The notes under the pieces: generated by a model | Told to the model about the DNA's origin: nothing | What the model saw: the letters and a program-made list of their open reading frames with translations, nothing else | Databases searched by the model: none | Translations under genes and position numbers: made by a program | From: Thermoguttaceae bacterium | GTDB taxonomy: Bacteria > Planctomycetota > Planctomycetia > Pirellulales > Thermoguttaceae | Direction of reading: 5' to 3' | Assembly: GCA_025060325.1 (NCBI GenBank) | Contig: JANXBW010000024.1 | Span: 1-64,000 of the forward strand | Length of the DNA: 64,000 bases | Shown: piece after piece, positions 37,832 through 46,837 of the stretch | How positions within the stretch are numbered: the stretch's first letter is position 1 | How the letters are laid out: each line of letters opens with the position of its first letter

Positions 37832-39154
37832 ATGGTTCAAACCCGTTTTCGAATTCCCCTCTTTCTCCCCGCTCAGGGTGCTGCTGAGACCGAGGCCACT
37901 ATCGTTCAGTGGTACGTCCAGGAGGGGCAGGAGGTCCAGCAGGGCCAGCCCTTGGCTCAGGTGGATAGTGCGAAATCGGTCTTTGATTTTGAGTCCCCGT
38001 GCGCCGGGAAAATCGCGCGGATTTTGTGTCAGGCTGGCGAAAGTGTGCCCTACGACCGGCCGGTCCTTGAAATCGAAACCGACGACCCGGCTATGCAGCA
38101 ATGGATCCCGCCGGCCCCCCTGGTTGCCAAGGAGGAATCCGCCCCTGGCCCAAGCTCGGCGGTAAGCGGCTCGGCGACGGAAGAAGTAGCGACGACTGCC
38201 ATTTTGGGAGTGGGAGGTTACCTCCCTTCGCGGGTTGTTACCAATGAAGAGCTCATCGGGCGGTTCGCAAGCATTTCCGCCGATTATGTTTACCAAGTCA
38301 CCGGAATTCGCGAAAGGCGATGGGTGGGCGAGGGAGAGCGACCAAGCGACTTGGCCTACCGGGCGAGTTTGGCGGCAGTGGCCGATGCTGGCGTCCCGCT
38401 GGGCGACATTCAGGCGATCGTCCTGGCGACTACCACCCCCGATGTGGCGATGCCAGCTACCGCGTGTATTTTGCAGGCCAAGTTGGGGCTAAATCACATT
38501 CCTGCTTTTGACATCAACGCAGCCTGTTCCGGATGGCTTTATGCGCTGGGAGTGGCTCGAGGACTAATTGCCGCAGGCACGGCGGAGACGGTGCTTGTGG
38601 TTGGGGTGGATGTCCAGTCGCGACTTCTTGACCTGAATGATCCGAACACGTGCTTCCTGTTTGGCGACGGAGCGGGGGCGGCCATAGTGGCCAAACACTC
38701 CGGCGGCCACCGGGTGGTCGAGTTTGTCATGGGCACGGATGTCCGCGGGCTGCGCTGGGCGCGGCGGTGGGAGCCTGGCTTTGTGGCGATGGATGGCCAA
38801 CCGGATGCCGATCCTTGGATCCGCTTGGAAGGCCAGCCACTTTTCCGGAGCGCCTCCGAAAGTTTTGCCGCCGTCATTCGCCAAGTGCTTCAACGAACAC
38901 GCTGGCCGGCAGAGGAGGTTCGCTGGGTGGTGCCCCATCAAGCCAACTCGCGAATTCTTCGGGCGGCAGCCAAGCGATCCGGCATAGATCCGGAGCGATT
39001 CTTCGTCAACATTGAGCGGGTGGGTAACACCTCAAGTGCCAGCATTCCCTTGGCGCTAGAGGAACTTCGCCCCAGGCTTCAACCCGGCGATAAACTTGTC
39101 CTTTGTTCCGTGGGCGCAGGCCTCACTTATGCCGCCGCGGCGGTGGAATGGTAA
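37832..39154 (+). CDS. Lipoyl domain fused to 3-oxoacyl-ACP synthase III (KAS III)
   Basis: 440 residues, ATG 3 nt after the E1 stop and without its own ribosome site, indicating coupling. Residues 1-90 are a biotinyl/lipoyl-type domain of the E2 kind (VQEGQEVQQGQP, then QVDSAKSVFDFESP with Lys48 at the lipoylation turn). A linker of about 35 residues rich in Ala, Pro, Ser and Glu follows. From about 124 onward it is a full thiolase-fold KAS III: VTGIRERRW, DINAACSGW with catalytic Cys232, VVPHQAN with His369, and VGNTSSAS with Asn399. KAS III normally condenses an acyl-CoA primer with malonyl-ACP. The fused lipoyl arm, together with E1 next door, suggests priming from lipoyl-bound acyl groups. 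The acyltransferase domain of a normal E2 is absent. Domain calls are firm; the mechanism is inference. Confidence 0.9.
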   Translation: MVQTRFRIPLFLPAQGAAETEATIVQWYVQEGQEVQQGQPLAQVDSAKSVFDFESPCAGKIARILCQAGESVPYDRPVLEIETDDPAMQQWIPPAPLVAKEESAPGPSSAVSGSATEEVATTAILGVGGYLPSRVVTNEELIGRFASISADYVYQVTGIRERRWVGEGERPSDLAYRASLAAVADAGVPLGDIQAIVLATTTPDVAMPATACILQAKLGLNHIPAFDINAACSGWLYALGVARGLIAAGTAETVLVVGVDVQSRLLDLNDPNTCFLFGDGAGAAIVAKHSGGHRVVEFVMGTDVRGLRWARRWEPGFVAMDGQPDADPWIRLEGQPLFRSASESFAAVIRQVLQRTRWPAEEVRWVVPHQANSRILRAAAKRSGIDPERFFVNIERVGNTSSASIPLALEELRPRLQPGDKLVLCSVGAGLTYAAAAVEW

Positions 39155-39335
39155 TGCCCAGCGACTGGCCCGGGCTTAGCGGGGAATGTGGTCATCTGTC
39201 CACCGTCGCCGATTTGGCCTCTCTTTGATATCCTCAGCATTATCCTTGGAAGTAACTGCCGGCTCCTCCCGCGAAAAGACCAAGGCGAATTTCCTTGCGC
39301 GGGAAAAGGCCTCCCCAGCACCTGGAGTTTAGGCC

Positions 39336-40649
39336 ATGAAGATATTGGTCGTAGGCAGTGGCGGCCGAGAGCATGCCCTAGCCTGGAAACTCAAGCAAAG
39401 CCCCCTCGTTCGCCAAGTATTTGTCGCTCCCGGCAACGCAGGGACGGCCAAGGATGCTACCAACGTCCCCATCGCGGCCGAGGACATCCCCGGACTTGTC
39501 CGGTTTGCCCGCCAAGAAAAAATCGATCTAACCGTGGTAGGGCCAGAGGCACCACTTGCCGCCGGGATTGTGGATGCCTTCCAGGCCGAGGGGCTGCGGA
39601 TCTTTGGTCCCTCTCGACTTGCCGCCGAGCTGGAATCGAGTAAGGTGTTTTGCAAACACTTGCTTCGCAAATTCAAAGTGCCGACGGCAGAGTTCTGGAC
39701 GTTCGACCAGGCGGAAGATGCTCTGCGGTTCCTCGAAAACCGTGGAGATATGCCGGTGGTGGTCAAGGCGGATGGCCTTGCCGCCGGGAAAGGGGCTTTT
39801 GTCTGCGACAATATCGAGCAGGCAATGCACGCCGTGCGACAGATCGCAATCGACAAAATCTTTGGACAGGCAGGCAATCGGTTGGTGATTGAAGAGCGCC
39901 TCCATGGACCGGAGTTGAGCGTCCTTGCTATCACCGACGGAAAAACGATTGTCACCCTTCAGCCCGCCCAGGATCACAAGCCGGCCTACGACGGGGACCA
40001 AGGTCCCAACACCGGCGGGATGGGAGCCTACTCCCCAACCCCGCTTATTGACGATGCGACCTTGCACTGGATCGAAGAGCATATCCTTGTGCCGACCGTG
40101 CACGCGATGAACCGGGAAGGTCGGCCGTTCCTGGGCGTGCTTTATGCGGGACTTATGTTGACGATCCAAGGTCCCCGGGTGCTGGAGTTCAACGTGCGGT
40201 TTGGCGATCCCGAATGCCAGCCGCTTATGATGCGACTTCGGTCCGATTTGGCGGAAATCCTCCTAGCGGCCACCGAGCGTCGACTGGAGGCGATCGAGGC
40301 AGTCGAATGGGATCCGCAAGCAGCTGTTTGCGTCGTGATGGCCAGCCGCGGCTACCCAGGCAGTTACGAAAAGGGCCATCCGATCCGTGGGCTGGAAGAG
40401 GCGGAGCAACTTCCGGGCGTGAAGGTCTTCCATGCGGGTACCGCATCCAAGGACGGACAGATTGTCACCGCAGGAGGCCGAGTCCTTGGCGTAACCGCCC
40501 TAGGGGAAACCATTCCCCAGGCCAAGCTGCACGCTTATCAAGCAGTTAAGCTCATCCGCTGGGAGGGCGCCTGGTGCCGAAAGGACATATCCGACAAAGC
40601 CTTACCTTATCTTACCGGGGCAGCTCCGGTGTACCGTCCTCCCACCTGA
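39336..40649 (+). CDS. purD: Phosphoribosylamine-glycine ligase (GAR synthetase)
   Basis: 437 residues, ATG start with CTGGAG upstream. PurD ligates glycine to 5-phosphoribosylamine with ATP, the second step of purine synthesis. Recognised segments: MKILVVGSGGREHALAWKL at the N-terminus; the ATP-grasp core VVVKADGLAAGKGAFV; VLAITDGKTIVTLQPAQDHK; the family signature GPNTGGMGAYSP; and LEFNVRFGDPECQ with metal-binding Glu and Asn. The C-terminal domain is complete. It is monocistronic, about 180 nt after the KAS III fusion and convergent with the sensor kinase gene. Confidence 0.96.
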   Translation: MKILVVGSGGREHALAWKLKQSPLVRQVFVAPGNAGTAKDATNVPIAAEDIPGLVRFARQEKIDLTVVGPEAPLAAGIVDAFQAEGLRIFGPSRLAAELESSKVFCKHLLRKFKVPTAEFWTFDQAEDALRFLENRGDMPVVVKADGLAAGKGAFVCDNIEQAMHAVRQIAIDKIFGQAGNRLVIEERLHGPELSVLAITDGKTIVTLQPAQDHKPAYDGDQGPNTGGMGAYSPTPLIDDATLHWIEEHILVPTVHAMNREGRPFLGVLYAGLMLTIQGPRVLEFNVRFGDPECQPLMMRLRSDLAEILLAATERRLEAIEAVEWDPQAAVCVVMASRGYPGSYEKGHPIRGLEEAEQLPGVKVFHAGTASKDGQIVTAGGRVLGVTALGETIPQAKLHAYQAVKLIRWEGAWCRKDISDKALPYLTGAAPVYRPPT

Positions 40650-40704
40650 CCGCCTGGCATTCAGTTCCACTGGTCAGCCTAGGATCAACCATGTTGATGC
40701 TTGC

Positions 40705-43563
40705 TTATCCGGCCGAGCAGGACAAAGTCGGCTGCCACTGCGCGGGCTTTCCCTGCTTTAGGAACTGGGCCACCTTCCGCAGGAAGGCCAGCCGATCCAC
40801 CGGCTTGGCGATATAGTCGTCACACCCAGCGGCGAGGCATTCTTCGGCGGCCCCTTCCATGGCATGAGCGGTCAAGGCCACAATGGGGCCTATATACCCT
40901 GCAGCACGTAAACGCCGAGTGGCCTCATAGCCATCAAGCACCGGCATTTGCATGTCCATGAGGATTAAATCGAAAGGCTGGCCGGCTTGCGCCGCTGAGA
41001 GGGCAGTGTCCACCGCGCGCTGGCCATCTTCGACCAGGGTCACCTCGGCCCCGGCGCGACGCAGGATGAACTCGAAGAAGCGCTGATTATCCGGCCCGTC
41101 TTCAGCCAGCAAAATCCGCCCAGAAAAGCGGATCTCTTCGGCCTTGGCCTCGTTCAATGGACCGAGTTGTCGCTGTACAGCAGTGATCCCTTCAAAAATT
41201 AGATTGGCCCGGAGTAAATCCCCCGGATCTATTGTCAACGTAAACGTACTCCCTTTGCCCACCGTGCTCCGAACGGTGATATCGCCGCCTAACATCCGAG
41301 CCAGGCGGCGACTGATTGTTAAGCCCAATCCGGATCCCCCGTGGCGCCTGGTGGCGGAACTATCCACCTGATGGAAAGGTTCAAAGATCTTTTCTAGTTG
41401 CTCAGGCGGGATACCGATGCCACTATCGACCACGTCAAAGGCTAAACGGACGCCACCGTCCTCAGCCTGGGTTGTCCGTACCACGACGCGAACACCACCT
41501 AACTCTGTAAACTTGATAGCATTGCCGATCAGGTTAATGAGAATCTGCCGCAGCCGAATCGGATCGGTCTCGATGTACTCGGGCACAGGCCCTTCGTTGA
41601 CGATAGTAAGCTCCAGGTTCTTGGCAGCCGCCCGCACCCGCATCAACGACAAAATGTCGGTCATTAAGGTGGGTAAATGACATCGGCTTTTTTCCACACG
41701 AAGCCTGCCCGCCTCGATCTTGGCCAGGTCCAAAATGTCCTCGATGAGCCGCAACAGATACTGGCCGTTGCGGTAGATGATCTCCAAAGCCTCTCGCGTC
41801 TGCGGAAAAGCTTCGCTATTTTTGGCATCGCTTAGCAGAAGCTCGGTGTACCCAAGAATAGCCGTCAGTGGCGTGCGGATTTCATGGCTCATATTGGCCA
41901 AGAATTCGCTTTTGGCCTTGGTCGCCGCCTCCGCCATTTGGTAAAGCTCTTCCAAAGTGCGGTTAGCCGAGTGCAATGCCACGTTTAGCTGAAGAAGCTC
42001 CATTTCCTTAGCTTTCAGTTCCCTAATGTCCATGAACACTCGCGCGAAAGCTGTTTGCCCGCCCCAATCGATGATCGTTCCCCCCGCCAGTGCGGACACT
42101 TCTTGGCCTGATAACGTCCGAAGGGTAAACTCGATCGGCGCGGGCTGATGGGACTGAGTGAGCTCACATCCCATGCCCCGTCGCTCGCTGCAACGAACAT
42201 GAAAATCGTAACAATGCCTGCCGATGATTGAGTGCCGATCGCCCTCTCCCAACAAACGGGCACCAGCACTGTTGACGTAAACAATCTCTTTGTTCTCAGT
42301 TATTACAAGCACTGCCGTGGGAAGGGCTTCCAGCAAAGCGGTCAAATTCCCCACTGCTTTTTCCGCCTGCTCCTGGGAACGCTTTTTTTCCTGAATGTCG
42401 GTAAGGCTAATCAGAAAACCCTTTTCCCTGGGAGACAGGTCCACTAAGCACCCGCTCACGCTAAACCAGCGGTTTTCCCCGCCCGCGCTCCGCAAACGAA
42501 TATCTTGAGGCGATGCTCGACCAGCCAAGCGGATCTCTTCTAATAGCGCTTTGCCCCGTTGTTGATCGCTCTCAGAAACGAGTACGTCGACAAACCTCTG
42601 ACCAACTACCTGGTTTGAATTCACCCCCAAAAGCTCGCCAACTAAGTCGGAAATGCTCAAGATATTTCCGTCCGCGCTCAGATGGCACAACACGGTGCGA
42701 CCCGTCCTAGCAGCTTCCACCAACCCCTCTTTGGCTATCGCTAACTGACGGGCAAACCGCTGTTGCGAAAGATATCCTTGCCAAGCAATGGCAATGATTA
42801 CAGAAAGAAATGAAAAACACATCGCCGCATTAAGCGCTATGCTCTGGATTTTCCGCTTGTTGGCCTGAGCCAGCGAGTCCGTTATGGAAACACCCGCTAT
42901 GTCGATAATGACTTCGCCAGCTTTTGGAGCACCGTGCGAAAGCCGATAAAGTTGACGAATCTCCTTCGGAGCATCCGGCTCAAGCGCATGACAGCGCAGA
43001 CATGACTGCTCGAAGCGCCGAGGCTTAGCGACCCAGTACCATCGTTGATCGCTTGCCACGCTAACCCCTTCCCAACGACTGGCTTCGGGATGCTCCTCAA
43101 AAAAACGAATAATCTCGCGCTCGAACGGAGTAGCCAAATTGACTTCGTTAAGCGGGTGTCGCGACGCGAAACGGATCACAAAATTGCCCACATCTTTTCG
43201 TGCCGATTCGAGGATCCTCCGCGTCACATAACCGGAGGCCATGACGTAAACGTCGAAGTAATCCCAGGTGTTTCGCGTTTGCAAACGCTTGGTGATTATT
43301 TCTTCCACATACGTGCGAATCGCGCTAGCACTGGCAAGAAGTTGGTGCCCATGGTTCTTGGCTTCGGTTACAATCGCATTGTCCAGCCAGTGCCACTGGA
43401 TGATTATCTGGGCTACCACCGCAAAGACACCGATACCCACCAGAGTGGCCAAAAGGCCCGCGCTCGATTTGCGAATGTGGGCCCCCCGGTCAGCCTGCTC
43501 AAGGACAGCTCCTGCACTAGGCGTTGCCACCGGCGCCGTCTTTGCCGATCTATCCGTCTTCAT
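40705..43563 (-). CDS. Hybrid sensor histidine kinase with Tll0287-like CxxCH sensor domain
   Basis: 952 residues from ATG 43563; the frame is open for 87 more codons without family likeness. TM1 (about 36-54) and TM2 (about 243-261) flank a periplasmic domain of the Tll0287-like/DUF3365 type (HPLNEVNLATPFERE...). It contains CLRCH (Cys188, Cys191, His192), a c-type heme attachment motif. Two PAS domains follow (about 275-385 and 400-510). The kinase core has the H box ANMSHEIRTPLTAILGY (His near 558), with N, G1 and G2 boxes after it (NLIGNAIKFT, DSGIGIP, GSGLGL). A C-terminal receiver domain has phosphoacceptor Asp near 867 (LMDMQMPVLDGYEA). It likely senses redox, gas or heme state. No partner regulator or phosphotransfer protein is encoded next to it. 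Confidence 0.9.
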   Translation of the reverse strand: MKTDRSAKTAPVATPSAGAVLEQADRGAHIRKSSAGLLATLVGIGVFAVVAQIIIQWHWLDNAIVTEAKNHGHQLLASASAIRTYVEEIITKRLQTRNTWDYFDVYVMASGYVTRRILESARKDVGNFVIRFASRHPLNEVNLATPFEREIIRFFEEHPEASRWEGVSVASDQRWYWVAKPRRFEQSCLRCHALEPDAPKEIRQLYRLSHGAPKAGEVIIDIAGVSITDSLAQANKRKIQSIALNAAMCFSFLSVIIAIAWQGYLSQQRFARQLAIAKEGLVEAARTGRTVLCHLSADGNILSISDLVGELLGVNSNQVVGQRFVDVLVSESDQQRGKALLEEIRLAGRASPQDIRLRSAGGENRWFSVSGCLVDLSPREKGFLISLTDIQEKKRSQEQAEKAVGNLTALLEALPTAVLVITENKEIVYVNSAGARLLGEGDRHSIIGRHCYDFHVRCSERRGMGCELTQSHQPAPIEFTLRTLSGQEVSALAGGTIIDWGGQTAFARVFMDIRELKAKEMELLQLNVALHSANRTLEELYQMAEAATKAKSEFLANMSHEIRTPLTAILGYTELLLSDAKNSEAFPQTREALEIIYRNGQYLLRLIEDILDLAKIEAGRLRVEKSRCHLPTLMTDILSLMRVRAAAKNLELTIVNEGPVPEYIETDPIRLRQILINLIGNAIKFTELGGVRVVVRTTQAEDGGVRLAFDVVDSGIGIPPEQLEKIFEPFHQVDSSATRRHGGSGLGLTISRRLARMLGGDITVRSTVGKGSTFTLTIDPGDLLRANLIFEGITAVQRQLGPLNEAKAEEIRFSGRILLAEDGPDNQRFFEFILRRAGAEVTLVEDGQRAVDTALSAAQAGQPFDLILMDMQMPVLDGYEATRRLRAAGYIGPIVALTAHAMEGAAEECLAAGCDDYIAKPVDRLAFLRKVAQFLKQGKPAQWQPTLSCSAG

Positions 43564-44144
43564 ACCCCTTTGACCTCTAGCGGAGAAGCAGCCAGCAACC
43601 CATAGCACCAAGTTCTGCCACACTGCGCACAACATGCGGAACATGGCGTGGGCCAAGTTTCCAAGGGTGGTGTGGCCGGCCTGCGTCAACGATTCAGGAG
43701 CCAAAACCCGGGGCAGTTCGATCCAACTGACTGGCCAAAAAAGCGCAGGATCCTCTGGAAAAAATCTAGAGCGCCGCTTGAAGCGAGGACGGCCCGTGCG
43801 TTCGCCAGCACAGCTCCGGGGCACAGCTGTCTATTGCTTCCTCCACCCGAGACCGGCAGCTTTCGAGTTTGCCCCAACCTAAAGAGGCGCTCCCCTTAAC
43901 CCAATTGAGGGGACAGAACCCCTACCGAAGAGGAGGTTTAGGCTAAGACTACGAATTCTTGGGGAGCGACAACTTGCATAAAATTTTCCGCAGCGTGGGC
44001 TGCCAAGAGGCCCTCCGAGCCCGTAAAGCCGACTTCCGGACCGGTTTGGCGTGGATCGGAAGGGATCGCTTAACCGAAAAGTGATTCGGGAAAGTTACCG
44101 CAGGCGTCAAAATAATTGCGATTAAGATTTCGAGGAGTTTTACC
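43564..44144. other. Divergent intergenic region, sensor kinase / rtcB
   Basis: About 580 nt. The kinase reading frame remains open in the first 260 nt, but a start far upstream lacks a ribosome site and family similarity. GAGGAG at 44132-44137 is the rtcB ribosome site. I saw no other features. Confidence 0.45.
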
Positions 44145-45608
44145 GTGGGTGGGCAAGGATTTGCTGGTCCACTAGAGCGGGTAAGCGAAACCGAATGGAA
44201 GATCCCGCGCTCGTACAAGCCGGGCATGCGGGTTGACGGGATCATCTTTGCTGACGAGCAGCTTATTGAACAAGCGAAATCGGACATGGCCCCCGAGCAG
44301 GTGGCCAACGTGGCTTTCCTGCCAGGTATCCAGCAGGCCAGCTTAGCGATGCCGGACATCCACTGGGGCTACGGCTTCTGCATTGGCGGGGTTTGTGCAA
44401 CTGATCCGGAAGAAGGTGGCGTCATCTCCCCCGGTGGCGTGGGCTACGACATTAACTGCGGAGTGCGGCTGGTTCGTACGGATCTTCGCCTCGAGGATGT
44501 CCAGCCCCGGATCCAGCAGCTAGTTAACCACCTCTTCCAGCGCATCCCCGCCGGTGTGGGGGAAGGTGGCCCATTCAAGTTTAGTCGCGAGGAAATCCGG
44601 AAGATCCTGGCTGAGGGTGTCCACTTTCTAAAAAAGCGCGGCTGGGCAACCGACAGCGACATTGAATGCACCGAGGAGGGCGGGCGCATCGCCGGGGCCG
44701 ATCCCGACGCGGTAAGCGACAAGGCAATTGAGCGGGGGCTAGACCAATGCGGCACCCTCGGTTCTGGAAACCACTTCCTCGAAGTCCAGGTGGTCGAGGA
44801 AATCTTTGACCCCGAAGCCGCCCAGGTCATGGGCCTCCAGGAAGGCGGAATTTGTGTGATGATTCACTCCGGTTCCCGGGGCCTCGGGTACCAGGTGTGC
44901 GACGACGCCCTCCGACTTTTCCGCAACACACCGGAAAAGTACGGCATTTCGCTGCCTGATCGTCAACTAGCTTGTGCTCCCGTAAATAGCCCGGAAGGGC
45001 AAAAGTATCTTGCCGGCATGCGGGCAGCGGCTAATTACGCCTGGGCCAACCGGCAACTGTTGATGTTCCTTACCCGGGAGGCCTTCGAGGACTTCTTTGG
45101 CCGGCCTTGGGAAGAACTGAAGATGAACCTCGTTTACGACGTGGCCCACAATATTGCCAAATTGGAAAAACACATAATTGACGGCCAGGAGAAGCTCGTG
45201 TGTGTTCACCGCAAGGGGGCAACCAGGGCATTTCCCCCTGGTCATCCCGAGGTACCCGAGCGATACCGGAGCATTGGCCAGCCGGTGATTATCCCTGGGG
45301 ACATGGGCCGATCGAGTTGGGTCTTGGTGGGTCAGCCGGGTAGTATGGAGAAAGCATTCGGCACAACCTGCCATGGTGCCGGGCGACTGATGAGCCGAAA
45401 CGAAGCCATTCGCCACGCCCAAGGTCGGCGGATTGATCAGGAACTGGCCCAGAAAGGCATAGTCGCCAAAGCGCGAAGCCGCACCGGCTTGGCCGAGGAA
45501 CAACCCGACGCGTACAAGGACGTCAGTTTGGTGGTCGATGTGGTCGACAGGGCGGGCTTGGCCAAGAAAGTCGCCCGACTTCGTCCGCTTGGCGTGGTGA
45601 AGGGTTAG
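44145..45608 (+). CDS. rtcB: RtcB, RNA-splicing ligase (3'-phosphate/5'-OH ligase)
   Basis: 487 residues, GTG start 7 nt after GAGGAG. RtcB joins RNA 2',3'-cyclic phosphate or 3'-phosphate ends to 5'-hydroxyl ends using GTP and manganese, in tRNA splicing or RNA repair. Family motifs are complete: MPDIHWGYGFCIGGV, GGVGYDINCGVRL with the metal Cys, GTLGSGNHFLEVQ, MIHSGSRGLGYQ, HRKGATRAFPPG and TCHGAGRLMSR, which holds the histidine that is guanylylated. The length (about 480) is the long form common to archaea and many bacteria. No archease, RtcA or RtcR is seen in the neighbourhood. Together with the absence of an rtcR-like activator this suggests constitutive rather than stress-induced expression, which is inference. 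Confidence 0.97.
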   Translation: MGGQGFAGPLERVSETEWKIPRSYKPGMRVDGIIFADEQLIEQAKSDMAPEQVANVAFLPGIQQASLAMPDIHWGYGFCIGGVCATDPEEGGVISPGGVGYDINCGVRLVRTDLRLEDVQPRIQQLVNHLFQRIPAGVGEGGPFKFSREEIRKILAEGVHFLKKRGWATDSDIECTEEGGRIAGADPDAVSDKAIERGLDQCGTLGSGNHFLEVQVVEEIFDPEAAQVMGLQEGGICVMIHSGSRGLGYQVCDDALRLFRNTPEKYGISLPDRQLACAPVNSPEGQKYLAGMRAAANYAWANRQLLMFLTREAFEDFFGRPWEELKMNLVYDVAHNIAKLEKHIIDGQEKLVCVHRKGATRAFPPGHPEVPERYRSIGQPVIIPGDMGRSSWVLVGQPGSMEKAFGTTCHGAGRLMSRNEAIRHAQGRRIDQELAQKGIVAKARSRTGLAEEQPDAYKDVSLVVDVVDRAGLAKKVARLRPLGVVKG

Positions 45609-45764
45609 AACTCTGGATGGCTTAGGCGTCGCGGCGCGGACAGTTGAGGCAACTTTGTTTGGCTAAACCCGGAGCACTCCCGCCTGCGGCACGAAGAGGG
45701 GTATGCAAAAACCGTTGCTGACTTGATCAACCCAGTTTTGGGGAATTTGTCCGGGAGGTTGGGG

Positions 45765-46487
45765 ATGGATAGCACCGTGCGGCTAATCCTTCGGGCCGGG
45801 CAACTGGGAGCGCTCTTCCTGTTGGCAAGCTCGCTTCTAATCTGGGCTGGCGGTGGTTGCTCCCCAACAAGCCCAGCGATAGGGGAAAAAGGTCCGCCGC
45901 CTGGCCTGGCAATCAGCCCCGCCGCTGCGACGTCATCTGGTCAGACGCTTTCGGAGACCGGTCAAACGGCTTCCTTGCAGTCATCGGAGGACAAACCCAC
46001 CATGAAGCTGGAAAGCCCTGCGTTTGCCCATCAATCGCCCATTCCCAAAGACCACACGGAAGACGGTAAGGATATTTCGCCGCCACTCCGGTGGTCCAAC
46101 CCGCCGGAAGCCACTAGGGAATTTGCCCTGATCTGCGATGACCCGGACGCGCCCAGTCCGCGTCGGCCCGCACCTCAGCCGTGGGTCCACTGGGTGATTT
46201 ACGGCATACCGGCCAATGTCCGGGAGCTTCCGGCCGGGATTCCGCAGAAGGAAAAGCTTGACTCGCCCGCGGGAGCAAGGCAAGGGAAGAATTCTTGGGG
46301 AACGATTGGTTACCGTGGGCCTGCTCCACCTCGAGGCAGCGGAACACACCGCTATGTGTTTACGCTTTACGCCCTCGACCAGCCGGTCAATCTCGGTCCA
46401 GGGGCCACGAAGGCGGAATTACTGAAGGCGATGGATGGCCACATCTTGGCAACCGCCCAGTGGATCGGCACGTACGAGCGTCCCTGA
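45765..46487 (+). CDS. PEBP-family (YbhB/YbcL) lipoprotein
   Basis: 240 residues from ATG 45765, 6 nt after GGGAGG (45753-45758); a TTG upstream is unlikely. The N-terminus is hydrophobic (LGALFLLASSLLIWAGGGC) with Cys32 as a probable lipid-anchor site, so the protein should sit on the outer face of a membrane. A Ser/Gln/Thr-rich linker of about 45 residues follows. The PEBP domain has the binding-pocket motifs DISPPLRWSNPPE, ICDDPDAPSP, WVHWVIYGIP and SGTHRYVFTLYALD. PEBP proteins bind anionic ligands such as phospholipid head groups. A cytosolic paralogue lies 350 nt downstream. Ligand and role are unknown. Confidence 0.88.
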   Translation: MDSTVRLILRAGQLGALFLLASSLLIWAGGGCSPTSPAIGEKGPPPGLAISPAAATSSGQTLSETGQTASLQSSEDKPTMKLESPAFAHQSPIPKDHTEDGKDISPPLRWSNPPEATREFALICDDPDAPSPRRPAPQPWVHWVIYGIPANVRELPAGIPQKEKLDSPAGARQGKNSWGTIGYRGPAPPRGSGTHRYVFTLYALDQPVNLGPGATKAELLKAMDGHILATAQWIGTYERP

Positions 46488-46837
46488 AAGAGCCGAGAGG
46501 TAGCCGGCGGGAATGCCACGTTGTGCGCCCCGTGTAAGGGGTGTGAGCGAAACGTCCGACCCTTTTTGCCAACGCAGACCAGAATCCTGAAGGCCGAATT
46601 CGGCGGAGAGCGTCGCCGGGCCGATCGTCCTGCCGCGGCTGATGCGCGGCCGAAAGTCGGTCTTTAGGTTGATGGTAGCTACCGCCCCAAGACTGGGGGC
46701 GGGTGCGTTCTGCGGTCGCGCAGGGATGCAGGAGGAGGGAAAAAGCCGGCTCCTGCCGCGGTCGCGTTTGTCCTCCTTTTGTTGCCTCTTTTCCGGGCAG
46801 GGCTGGCTTCGGTGGCAAGCAGAGGGAGGGTCGGATC
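46488..46837. other. Spacer between the two PEBP genes
   Basis: 350 nt with no supported ORF. The frame of the second PEBP gene is open back to 46703, but GAGGGAGG at 46822-46829 fixes the start at 46838. No terminator was found between the genes. Confidence 0.45.
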
